Assembly: GCA_018262875.1 (NCBI GenBank)
Contig: JADFDL010000117.1
Location: 1-5,815, forward strand
Length of the DNA: 5,815 nt
Source: Rhodocyclaceae bacterium
GTDB lineage: Bacteria; Pseudomonadota; Gammaproteobacteria; Burkholderiales; Rhodocyclaceae
Direction: 5' to 3'
How positions within the stretch are numbered: position 1 is the stretch's first letter; each line of letters begins with the position of its first letter. The notes under the pieces were generated by a model. The model did not search any database. It worked only from the letters and a program-made list of their open reading frames with translations, and was not told the DNA's origin. The translations under genes were made by a program, and so were the position numbers. Shown here in pieces: positions 1 through 5,803 of the stretch.

Positions 1-612
1 CCAGCAAAACATCGGCATGCGCATCAGCGGCATGCCGGGCGCGCGCAGGTTGAGGATCGTCGTGACGATGTTGATCGATCCCATGATCGACGACATGCCG
101 AGGATGTGCACCGCGAAGATGGCCATGTCCATGCCGATGCCCATCTGGATCGACAGCGGCGGATACAGCGTCCAACCGGTGCCGGGGGCGCCGCCCGGCA
201 CGAACATCGACGCCGTCAGCAGAATGCCGGCCGGCGGCAGCAGCCAGAAGCTCCAGTTGTTCATGCGCGCGAAGGCCATGTCGGGCGCGCCGATCATCAT
301 CGGGATCATCCAGTTGGCGAAACCGACGAAGGCCGGCATGATCGCGCCGAACACCATGATCAGGCCGTGCAGCGTGATCATCTGGTTGAAGAATTCCGGC
401 TCGACATACTGCAACCCCGGCTGGAACAGCTCGGCGCGAATGATCAGGGCCATCGCTCCGCCCACCATGAACATGGCGAAGCTGAACCACAGGTACATGG
501 TGCCGATGTCCTTGTGGTTGGTGGTGGTGATCCAGCGCATGATCCCCTTCGGATGATGCGAATGACCGTCCCCGTGTGCGTGGCCGGCGCCGTGGGCGTG
601 GGTGGCTTCCAT
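1..612 (-). CDS. ctaD: Cytochrome c oxidase subunit I (aa3-type), N-terminal part, cut by window edge
   Basis: Catalytic subunit of the haem-copper terminal oxidase, which reduces O2 to water and pumps protons across the inner membrane. Reading the minus strand from the ATG at 612-610 gives 204 open codons running off the window; full-length subunit I is usually about 530 residues. After a His-rich cytoplasmic leader (residues 5-20) come the family motif TTNHKDIGTMYLWF (29-43), a first membrane helix, then TLHG, whose His82 is the expected low-spin haem a ligand. The D-channel residues are present: Asn100 in FANW, and Asp111 and Asn118 in GAPDMAFARMNN. This supports an A-type proton-pumping oxidase. 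The start is set by AAGGAG on the minus strand (618-623), 5 nt upstream. It lies 30 nt after coxB, so the two are almost certainly co-transcribed. The high-spin haem and CuB ligands fall outside the window. Confidence 0.97.
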   Translation of the reverse strand, partial: MEATHAHGAGHAHGDGHSHHPKGIMRWITTTNHKDIGTMYLWFSFAMFMVGGAMALIIRAELFQPGLQYVEPEFFNQMITLHGLIMVFGAIMPAFVGFANWMIPMMIGAPDMAFARMNNWSFWLLPPAGILLTASMFVPGGAPGTGWTLYPPLSIQMGIGMDMAIFAVHILGMSSIMGSINIVTTILNLRAPGMPLMRMPMFCW

Positions 613-617
613 CTTGT

Positions 618-623
618 CTCCTT
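618..623 (-). promoter_or_regulatory. Ribosome binding site of ctaD
   Basis: AAGGAG on the minus strand lies 5 nt before the ATG at 612. It decides the start, so the His-rich leader belongs to the protein. Confidence 0.8.
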
Positions 624-642
624 GTATCCCGCGAATTCCGTT

Positions 643-1770
643 TTACTTGCGCGCCGCCTTGATGTCCGCCGGCTGCACCACATCGCCCGCCTTGTTGCCC
701 CAGGCGTTGCGCTCGTAGGTCACGACGGCGGCAATGTCGCCGTCGCCGAGCTGGCCGCCGTAGGCCGCCATGGCCGTGTTGGGCTTGCCGTGCAGGACGA
801 TGGCAATGTGATCCGCCTTGGGTCCCGTCGCGATCTTCGAGCCGTCCAGCGCCGGGAAGGCGGGCGGCAGTCCCTTGCCGTTGGCCTGGTGGCAAGCCAC
901 ACAGTTGGCCGCATAGACCTTCTCGCCCCGGCTCTTCAGTTCGGCCAGGGAGTAGGTCTTGCCGCCCTCGTCGGCTGCGGCGGCCATCTGCTTCTTCTGC
1001 TCACCGACCCACTGCGTATACTTCTCGGCGGACACCACTTCGACCACGACCGGCATGAAGGCGTGGTCCTTGCCGCACAGTTCGGCGCACTGGCCGCGGT
1101 AGATACCTTCCTTCTCGGCCTTGAACCATGTATCGCGCACATAGCCGGGTATGGCGTCCTGCTTGACTGCCAGGGCCGGCACCCACCAGGAATGGATCAC
1201 GTCGGTTGCCGTGGTCAGCACACGGACTTTCTTGCCGACGGGCACGACGACGTGGCGGTCGACTTCAAGCAGATAGTTGCCGCCTTTGGCCGCAGTGCCG
1301 CGAATCTGCTCCGCCGGCGTGGTCGTCAGGCTCAGGAAGCGGATCCCCTCACCCTCACCCTTGAGGTAGTCGTAGCCCCACTTCCACTGATAGCCGGTCG
1401 CCTTGATGGTGATATCTGCCTGGGAAGTGTCGCGCATGTTGAGCACTGCCTTGGTAGCGGGCCAGGCCATCGCCACGAGGATCAGCAGCGGAATCACGGT
1501 CCAGGCGATTTCCACCAGGGTGTTGTCGTGGAACTGGGCCGCCGGATGCCCCTTCGACTTGCGGTGCGCAAACACCGAATAGAACATGACGGCGAAGACG
1601 GCGATGAAAATGATGATGATGATGATCATCATCAGGTCGTGCAGGTCGATCACCGTCTGGGCGGCCTTGGTGGCGGGGGTCTGAAAATTGAACTCCCAGG
1701 CCGCCTGCGCCATTCCTGTCCAGACGGTAAGCGCCAGGCCCGCCAGGCGCGACTTAATATTCATTCCCAT
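643..1770 (-). CDS. coxB: Cytochrome c oxidase subunit II with fused C-terminal cytochrome c domain
   Basis: Subunit II takes electrons from the periplasmic donor through CuA and passes them to subunit I. The protein has 375 residues from ATG 1770. Residues 1-23 look like a signal peptide ending in MAQA. Two membrane helices follow, at about 46-68 (with six Ile in a row) and 88-112; the second holds VEIAWTVIP, where Glu87 is the likely K-channel entry glutamate. YQWKWGYDY (127-135) is the aromatic electron-entry patch. The CuA ligands are His193, Cys228, Glu230, Cys232, His236 and Met239. A cytochrome c domain (about 275-360) follows, with haem motif CVACH (290-294) and probable axial Met334. 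This fused form is common in Betaproteobacteria and resembles caa3-type enzymes. A TTG three codons upstream (1779) is only 1 nt from the Shine-Dalgarno, so ATG 1770, 10 nt from AAGGAG, is preferred; ATG 1764 is possible. Confidence 0.96.
   Translation of the reverse strand: MGMNIKSRLAGLALTVWTGMAQAAWEFNFQTPATKAAQTVIDLHDLMMIIIIIIFIAVFAVMFYSVFAHRKSKGHPAAQFHDNTLVEIAWTVIPLLILVAMAWPATKAVLNMRDTSQADITIKATGYQWKWGYDYLKGEGEGIRFLSLTTTPAEQIRGTAAKGGNYLLEVDRHVVVPVGKKVRVLTTATDVIHSWWVPALAVKQDAIPGYVRDTWFKAEKEGIYRGQCAELCGKDHAFMPVVVEVVSAEKYTQWVGEQKKQMAAAADEGGKTYSLAELKSRGEKVYAANCVACHQANGKGLPPAFPALDGSKIATGPKADHIAIVLHGKPNTAMAAYGGQLGDGDIAAVVTYERNAWGNKAGDVVQPADIKAARK
1617..1634. repeat. 18-bp perfect palindrome inside a GAT/ATC triplet run
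   Basis: The triplet run at 1611-1634 reads GAT repeats turning into CAT repeats, which makes a perfect 18-bp palindrome centred between 1625 and 1626. It lies inside coxB and encodes Met-Met followed by Ile residues of the first membrane helix (ATG ATG, five ATC, one ATT). The simplest explanation is coding constraint plus a preference for ATC. A triplet run could slip in whole codons and change helix length without breaking the frame. Confidence 0.8.
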
Positions 1771-1780
1771 CAGAAACAAT

Positions 1781-1786
1781 CTCCTT
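1781..1786 (-). promoter_or_regulatory. Ribosome binding site of coxB
   Basis: AAGGAG on the minus strand lies 10 nt before ATG 1770 and only 1 nt before the upstream TTG at 1779. The spacing argues for the ATG as start. Confidence 0.7.
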
Positions 1787-1950
1787 GAATGTTATCCGTC
1801 GCGTCCCGAGCAGACAGCGCATTCACACCGGCCAGGGAAGGCGCCCAAGGCACCCCCCCAATCAGGCAAGTACTGCTTGTGCAGACACAGCCCCCCAAGC
1901 GCAGAACGCGCGACCATCAACCGCCTATATTTATATTTAAAGTTTTTCGT

Positions 1951-1979
1951 ACGCTATCACGCGATATGGATTATTTCAA
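1951..1979 (-). promoter_or_regulatory. Candidate sigma70-like promoter for coxB-ctaD
   Basis: On the minus strand TTGAAA (1979-1974, five of six to the -35 consensus) is followed after 17 nt by TAGCGT (1956-1951, only three of six to the -10). The downstream flank (1924-1950) is strongly AT-rich in an otherwise GC-rich sequence. The weak -10 leaves the exact start site open; TATAAA-like sequences within 1924-1940 are alternatives without a matching -35. The leader to coxB would be about 170 nt. Confidence 0.3.
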
Positions 1980-1985
1980 GCCGCA

Positions 1986-1999
1986 ATGATCCAGATCAA
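1986..1999. promoter_or_regulatory. FNR/ANR-type binding site (predicted)
   Basis: The 14-mer ATGATCCAGATCAA matches the FNR/ANR consensus TTGAT-N4-ATCAA at nine of ten defined positions; only the first base differs. It lies in intergenic DNA about 220 bp before the coxB start and 6 bp upstream of the TTGAAA -35 candidate. FNR-family proteins are oxygen-labile regulators that often control respiratory oxidase genes. Whether this site would activate or repress cannot be read from the sequence, because the transcription start is unknown. Confidence 0.4.
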
Positions 2000-2063
2000 A
2001 ACAAAATCCGATTCGCGGACTCCGGCGGCTCGGGACGACGCAAGTCGAGACGCGGCCCGAGCG

Positions 2064-2101
2064 GGCCGATTGCTGGCCGATTGCTGGCCGATTGCTGGCC
2101 G
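2064..2101. repeat. 11-bp tandem repeat, three full copies plus a partial
   Basis: The unit GGCCGATTGCT occurs without mismatch at 2064-2074, 2075-2085 and 2086-2096, followed by a partial copy GGCCG (2097-2101). It sits in non-coding DNA just after the mpl stop. The period is close to one DNA helical turn. The copies are adjacent with no spacers, so this is not a CRISPR array. The function is unknown; it may be a slippage-prone minisatellite. Confidence 0.9.
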
Positions 2102-2133
2102 GCAAGATTATCCCAGCCAAAAATACTGGAATT

Positions 2134-3483
2134 TCAGCGGGAAGCGAGGGCCTGGAGAAGCCGGGCATGAACCCCGCAAAATCCGCCGTTGCTCATGACG
2201 AGAACGTGATCCCCGTCACGGGCGGCGGCGGACACCGCCGCGACCAGGGTATCGATATCCTCATGGGTCTGCGCCCTGTCGCCGAGCGGCTGCAGGGCGC
2301 CACGAACATCCCAGCCGAGATTGGCGGCATAGCAAAAGATCAGTTCCGCTTCCCGCAGGCTGGCCGGCAACTGCGCTCCCATCACCCCCAGCTTCATGGT
2401 GTTGGAACGCGGTTCCAGAACCGCCAGGATGCGCCCGCCGCCAGTCCGCTGCCGCAGTCCGGCGATGGTGAGCGCAATGGCGGTCGGGTGATGGGCAAAG
2501 TCGTCATACACCGTGACGCCTCGCACCTCGCCACATACCTCGAGCCGGCGCTTGACCCCGCCGAAACGAGACAGCGCGGCCAACGCCGCGGACGGCGGCA
2601 CGCCTGCATGCCGCGCCGCCACGACCGCTGCCAGGGCGTTGGCGCGGTTATGCGCGCCTGCCAGGGTTAAAGCGAGTCGGCCGACTTCAGCCCCGTCGAG
2701 GGTCACGGTGCAGGCGCCATCCGGCGCAAGTTCGCCAAGATGCCAGCCTGCCGCGCTGCCGAACCATTCGATCGGCGTCCAACAACCCCGCTCGATCACA
2801 CGCTTCAGGCTGGCTTCTCCGGCATTTGCGACAATCAGGCCGGATTTCGGCAGAATCCGAACGAAATGATGAAATTGCGTCTCGATCGACGCAAGATCGC
2901 TGAAGATGTCGGCATGATCGAACTCAAGATTATTCAGGATGGCGGTCCGCGCCCGGTAGTGAACGAACTTCGAGCGCTTGTCGCAGAAAGCCGTGTCGTA
3001 CTCGTCCGCCTCGATGACGAAAAAAGGGCTGGAAGTCAGTCTCGCCGACACGCCGAAGTCCTGCGGCACACCGCCGATCAGAAACCCCGGCTTGAGGCCG
3101 GCCTCTTCCAGTATCCAGGCCAGCAGGGATGAAGTCGTCGTCTTGCCGTGAGTGCCCGCTACGGCAAGCACCCACTTGTCGCGCAGCACATTCTCCGCCA
3201 GCCATTGCGGGCCGGAAACATAGAGCAAGCCCTTGTCGAGGATCTCCTCAAGCAACGGATTGCCGCGGGAAATGGCGTTGCCAATAACAAACAGATCGGG
3301 CGCCAGCTCGCTCTGCGCCGCGTCGTAGCCCTCGATCAATTCGATGCCCTGCGCCTCGAGCTGGGTGCTCATCGGTGGGTAGACGTTTGCATCGCAACCC
3401 GTCACGCGGTGGCCCTTTTCCCGGGCCAACAGAGCGATGCCGCCCATGAAGGTGCCGCAAATACCGAGGATGTGGATATGCAT
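2134..3483 (-). CDS. mpl: UDP-N-acetylmuramate:L-alanyl-gamma-D-glutamyl-meso-diaminopimelate ligase
   Basis: Cytoplasmic, ATP-dependent peptidoglycan-recycling enzyme that joins the recovered tripeptide L-Ala-gamma-D-Glu-meso-DAP to UDP-MurNAc. The protein has 449 residues, close to the roughly 457 of E. coli Mpl. The N-terminal Rossmann motif GICGTFMGG (7-15) has the GTFMGG form typical of Mpl rather than MurC. The P-loop is GTHGKTTTSS (110-119), followed by EADEYD (158-163), NNLEFDHADIF (184-194), HNRAN (278-282) and the C-terminal ligase motifs DDFAHHPTAI (327-336) and EPRSNTMKLG (357-366). The start is ATG 3483, because MHIHILGICG is the family N-terminus. The frame stays open 49 codons further upstream, but that stretch is Arg-rich, unlike the family, and crosses the divergent promoter region. 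The Shine-Dalgarno is weak (GGAAC, 3491-3487). The gene stands divergent to the 3578 gene. Confidence 0.95.
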   Translation of the reverse strand: MHIHILGICGTFMGGIALLAREKGHRVTGCDANVYPPMSTQLEAQGIELIEGYDAAQSELAPDLFVIGNAISRGNPLLEEILDKGLLYVSGPQWLAENVLRDKWVLAVAGTHGKTTTSSLLAWILEEAGLKPGFLIGGVPQDFGVSARLTSSPFFVIEADEYDTAFCDKRSKFVHYRARTAILNNLEFDHADIFSDLASIETQFHHFVRILPKSGLIVANAGEASLKRVIERGCWTPIEWFGSAAGWHLGELAPDGACTVTLDGAEVGRLALTLAGAHNRANALAAVVAARHAGVPPSAALAALSRFGGVKRRLEVCGEVRGVTVYDDFAHHPTAIALTIAGLRQRTGGGRILAVLEPRSNTMKLGVMGAQLPASLREAELIFCYAANLGWDVRGALQPLGDRAQTHEDIDTLVAAVSAAARDGDHVLVMSNGGFCGVHARLLQALASR

Positions 3484-3577
3484 GATGTTCCGGCTAGAAT
3501 AGCGGCGAATTCTAACCGATCCGTTTCCGTAATCCGCCATGCCACACCATGATCGGAATTCACCGAGGTTGAGCACG
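3484..3577. promoter_or_regulatory. Divergent promoter region between mpl and the 3578 gene
   Basis: These 94 bp separate two oppositely transcribed genes. TAGAAT (3495-3500, plus strand) and TAGAAT on the minus strand (3514-3509) each match the -10 consensus TATAAT at five of six positions. Together they form a perfect 6-bp inverted repeat with an 8-bp centre. Neither has a good -35 at the usual distance, so the promoters are tentative. If both are used they face each other and their transcripts overlap by a few bases. Confidence 0.35.
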
Positions 3578-4147
3578 ATGCGGCGAAGCATCGCCGCGCT
3601 GGCCGCCCGCCTGATGGCCGAGGATGGCATCGCCGACTACGGCCTGGCCAAGCGCAAGGCGGCCCGCCAGCTCGGCGCGCCAGAAACCGAAGCCTTGCCC
3701 AACAACGCCGAGATCGAGGCGGAACTGCGTGCCTACCAGGCGCTCTATCAGGTAGACGAACAGCGCGAACGCCTGCTGGACATGCGCCGGGCGGCGGCCG
3801 AAGTCATGCGCCTGCTGGGCCCCTTCAAGCCCTATCTGACCGGCCCGGTGCTCGAGGGAACCGCCGGGCGCTATGCCGAAATCGAGCTGGAGGCCTTCCC
3901 TGACAGCAGCAAGGAAGTTGAAATCTTCCTCCTCAATCTGGGCACCCGATTCGAACAGAAGGAGCCCCGGCGCGGCGGCGCCGAGGTGCCTGAGTGCGTG
4001 CTTACATTCGACTGGAACGACTTCCTCGTTAGGCTATCCCTTTACGAACCGGATGCGGAGCGCGCCCATAAGCGCCGGAATGGCCGAGCTTCCGAGCGTG
4101 CCCCCCTGCCTTCAGTGGAGGCGCTTCTTGCAGCGCCCACGACATGA
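3578..4147 (+). CDS. Conserved proteobacterial protein of unknown function, possibly nucleotidyltransferase-like
   Basis: The protein has 189 residues, with no signal peptide or membrane segment, so it is probably cytoplasmic. I recognise the style of a conserved beta/gammaproteobacterial family without an established function. The N-terminus (3-33) is helical, with ARLMAEDGIADYGLAKRKAA; then come PNNAEIEAELRAYQALYQ (41-58) and a charged helix (about 60-80). The core KPYLTGPVLEGTA (84-96) followed by AEIELEAF (100-107) recalls the nucleotidyltransferase pattern of a Gly-Ser/Thr turn then Asp-x-Asp, but with Glu101 and Glu103 instead of Asp; SKEVEIFLLNLG (111-122) follows. Catalytic activity is therefore uncertain. 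Start ATG 3578 has GAGG (3565-3568) 9 nt upstream; the in-frame ATG at 3539 has no ribosome site. The stop overlaps the tlpA start by 4 nt (ATGA), implying translational coupling. Confidence 0.8.
   Translation: MRRSIAALAARLMAEDGIADYGLAKRKAARQLGAPETEALPNNAEIEAELRAYQALYQVDEQRERLLDMRRAAAEVMRLLGPFKPYLTGPVLEGTAGRYAEIELEAFPDSSKEVEIFLLNLGTRFEQKEPRRGGAEVPECVLTFDWNDFLVRLSLYEPDAERAHKRRNGRASERAPLPSVEALLAAPTT
4117..4143 (+). promoter_or_regulatory. Distant Shine-Dalgarno and hairpin before tlpA (predicted)
   Basis: GGAGG (4117-4121) is too far from ATG 4144 for normal initiation. Between them lies a hairpin: GGCGCT (4120-4125), a 6-nt loop, and AGCGCC (4132-4137), a perfect 6-bp stem. If folded, it leaves only CACGAC (4138-4143) before the ATG and could bring the Shine-Dalgarno into range. 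Termination-reinitiation through the ATGA overlap is the simpler alternative. Confidence 0.35.
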
Positions 4148-4701
4148 GAAAAATCGTTCGCCATGCCTTCCTGATCGTTGCCGCCTCGACCCTTGCAGCA
4201 ACGGCCGGCTATTTCTTCGGCCGGCCGCAACCGGTTTCACTGCCGCCACCCGAAGCCGTTACGGCGGCCGATGCGCCGGCCCGACTGCTGGCGCTGATTT
4301 TGCCCGACCTGAACGGCCAAGCCCAATCCCTGTCGCAATGGAAAGGGAAAGTGCTGGTGGTCAATTTCTGGGCAACCTGGTGCCCACCCTGCAAGGAAGA
4401 GATGCCGGAATTCTCAAGGATAAATAGAAAATATGCTTTGAACGGCGTTCAATTTGTAGGCATCAGCCTGGATTCAGCAGACAAAGTGGCTGCGTTCAAA
4501 GAAGAAACCGAAATTTCCTATCCACTGCTTATCGGCAATCTGGAAACACTCGACCTTTCAAGCGATTTAGGCAATCGTGCCAAGGCCTTGCCTTTCACCG
4601 TCATCCTCAGGCAGGACGGCAGCCTGCAGCAGGTCAAGCTCGGCAAATACATCACTTCAGATCTGGAAAAAGTCCTTCTGGCGGCCCTCCAGCCGCGCTG
4701 A
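4144..4701 (+). CDS. tlpA: TlpA/ResA-type membrane-anchored thioredoxin (thiol:disulfide oxidoreductase)
   Basis: Periplasmic redox protein of the TlpA/ResA/DsbE group, which reduces disulfides in exported proteins such as apocytochromes or copper-site cysteines. The 185 residues begin with a positively charged start and a hydrophobic segment (about 8-25), which acts as a membrane anchor or uncleaved signal. A Pro/Ala linker (28-47) follows, then the thioredoxin fold: LPDLNGQAQSLSQWKGK (53-69), VVNFWATWCPPCKEEMPEF (72-90) with redox pair Cys80 and Cys83, VQFVGISLD (102-110), and cis-Pro150 in ALPFTVILRQDG. All key residues are intact. The start is ATG 4144, overlapping the previous stop by 4 nt. 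The exact client is unknown: CcmG-like cytochrome c maturation and CuA assembly are both possible. A run of codons unusual for this GC-rich window lies at 4417-4434. Confidence 0.92.
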   Translation: MRKIVRHAFLIVAASTLAATAGYFFGRPQPVSLPPPEAVTAADAPARLLALILPDLNGQAQSLSQWKGKVLVVNFWATWCPPCKEEMPEFSRINRKYALNGVQFVGISLDSADKVAAFKEETEISYPLLIGNLETLDLSSDLGNRAKALPFTVILRQDGSLQQVKLGKYITSDLEKVLLAALQPR

Positions 4702-4704
4702 TTA

Positions 4705-4734
4705 TTGGCGATATTTAGCGTAATTCTGGACAAT
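4705..4734 (+). promoter_or_regulatory. Weak candidate promoter for aroQ
   Basis: TTGGCG (4705-4710) and GACAAT (4729-4734) each match four of six consensus positions and are 18 nt apart, in the 62-bp gap between tlpA and aroQ. The gap is more AT-rich than its surroundings. The start would lie about 20 nt before the aroQ ATG. Read-through from tlpA is an equally good explanation. Confidence 0.22.
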
Positions 4735-4763
4735 CTCCGGCGATTTCCGGCAAACTTGCAGAC

Positions 4764-5249
4764 ATGAAAGCAAAGAAAGCCGGTCACAAGACGGTCAAAA
4801 ATGTCAAAGGCAAACAGCGCGTCCTGGTGGTGCATGGCCCCAACCTGAACCTCCTCGGGACGCGCGAGCCTGGAATCTACGGGCAGGAAACGCTGGCCGA
4901 CATCAATGCGTCCCTCAGCAGCCAAGCTAAGGCAGCCTCGGTCGAACTGATCAGTTTCCAGAGCAACCACGAGGGCGATCTGATCGATCGCATCCAGGCC
5001 GCGCGCAGCGAAAGGGTAGCCTTCATCGTCATCAATCCGGGCGGCTATACCCATACCAGCGTTGCCTTGCGCGACGCTCTGGCGGCCGTAGCCATCCCGT
5101 TTGTCGAAGTGCATCTTTCCAATATCCACGCGCGCGAACCGTTCCGCCGGCATTCCTATTTCTCGGATATCGCCGCCGGCGTCATCTGCGGCCTGGGCAG
5201 CCACGGCTACCGGCTCGCCCTCGATTTCGCGCTCAACCGCATTCGCTAG
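4764..5249 (+). CDS. aroQ: Type II 3-dehydroquinate dehydratase
   Basis: Cytoplasmic shikimate-pathway enzyme that removes water from 3-dehydroquinate to give 3-dehydroshikimate; type II enzymes are dodecamers of a flavodoxin-like fold. Family motifs are complete: [21 protein letters not shown] (20-40) with Arg34 and the catalytic Tyr39; [14 protein letters not shown] (65-78); [16 protein letters not shown] (90-105) with Asn91 and His97; [17 protein letters not shown] (115-131) with His117, Arg124 and Arg128, which align with M. tuberculosis His101, Arg108 and Arg112. At 161 residues it is longer than the usual 145-150 because of a Lys-rich leader (1-19). ATG 4764 is the only ATG before the conserved core, but no clear Shine-Dalgarno precedes it. 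The gene ends in tandem TAG TAG. It sits 62 bp after tlpA and 69 bp before accB, an order I recall from Betaproteobacteria. Confidence 0.96.
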   Translation: MKAKKAGHKTVKNVKGKQRVLVVHGPNLNLLGTREPGIYGQETLADINASLSSQAKAASVELISFQSNHEGDLIDRIQAARSERVAFIVINPGGYTHTSVALRDALAAVAIPFVEVHLSNIHAREPFRRHSYFSDIAAGVICGLGSHGYRLALDFALNRIR

Positions 5250-5305
5250 TAGTCGTACCGACCCTTGGCGCGGCTCGCTGGACAGCCGCCGAGGTGTCAA
5301 TTCAC

Positions 5306-5310
5306 GGAGG
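5306..5310 (+). promoter_or_regulatory. Ribosome binding site of accB
   Basis: A strong GGAGG lies 8 nt before ATG 5319. It rules out the upstream in-frame TTG at 5265 as start. Confidence 0.85.
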
Positions 5311-5318
5311 AAGAAAAA

Positions 5319-5774
<456 letters not shown>

Positions 5775-5775
5775 A

Positions 5776-5803
5776 TGCAGGCCGGGCTTCAGCCCGACCT
5801 GCA
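5776..5803. repeat. REP-like intergenic palindrome after accB
   Basis: Starting 2 nt after the accB stop, arms 5776-5787 and 5792-5803 form a 12-bp stem with one C-A mismatch (5782/5797) and a TTCA loop. The core is GGGCTTCAGCCC. No T-run follows in the 12 bases that remain, so it is a poor intrinsic terminator for the plus strand. GGGCTTCAGCCC palindromes resemble repetitive extragenic elements I recall from beta/gammaproteobacterial genomes. It could stabilise accB mRNA or partly attenuate accC expression. Confidence 0.55.

Larger units (their letters stand above)
1771..2133. other. Non-coding region between mpl and coxB (probable coxB leader and promoter region)
   Basis: These 363 bp hold no convincing gene; short open frames here lack ribosome sites and family resemblance. 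Reading toward coxB on the minus strand, the region contains an 11-bp tandem repeat (2064-2101), an FNR-like palindrome (1986-1999), a promoter-like AT-rich island (about 1921-1980), and a GC-rich stretch (about 1790-1920) with one small hairpin (arms 1840-1845 and 1849-1854, one G-T pair, 3-nt loop). That last stretch would be mRNA leader if the promoter lies in the AT-rich island. I see no clear intrinsic terminator for mpl, so some read-through into coxB is possible. Confidence 0.7.

Noticed and set aside
106..1788. A 560-codon open frame on the plus strand, antisense to coxB and the start of ctaD
   Set aside because: It is long only because GC-rich minus-strand genes leave the opposite frame open. 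The product is His/Arg/Gly-rich with no recognisable domain, while the minus strand encodes clear CoxB and CtaD.
2064..2101. Possible CRISPR array
   Set aside because: The units are 11 bp, directly adjacent, and have no spacers.
2092..2670. A 192-codon plus-strand open frame over the 3' part of mpl
   Set aside because: It is antisense to conserved mpl sequence, with composition typical of a shadow frame and no recognisable protein.
3484..3630. A 49-codon N-terminal extension of Mpl
   Set aside because: The family starts at MHIHILGICG. The extension is Arg-rich, overlaps the start of the divergent gene and covers the likely promoter region.
5265..5318. Upstream TTG start adding 18 residues to AccB
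   Set aside because: The strong GGAGG is placed for ATG 5319, and [17 protein letters not shown] is the family N-terminus.
5776..5803. Rho-independent terminator after accB
   Set aside because: The stem is good, but no T-run follows on the plus strand and accC is expected downstream in the same operon.
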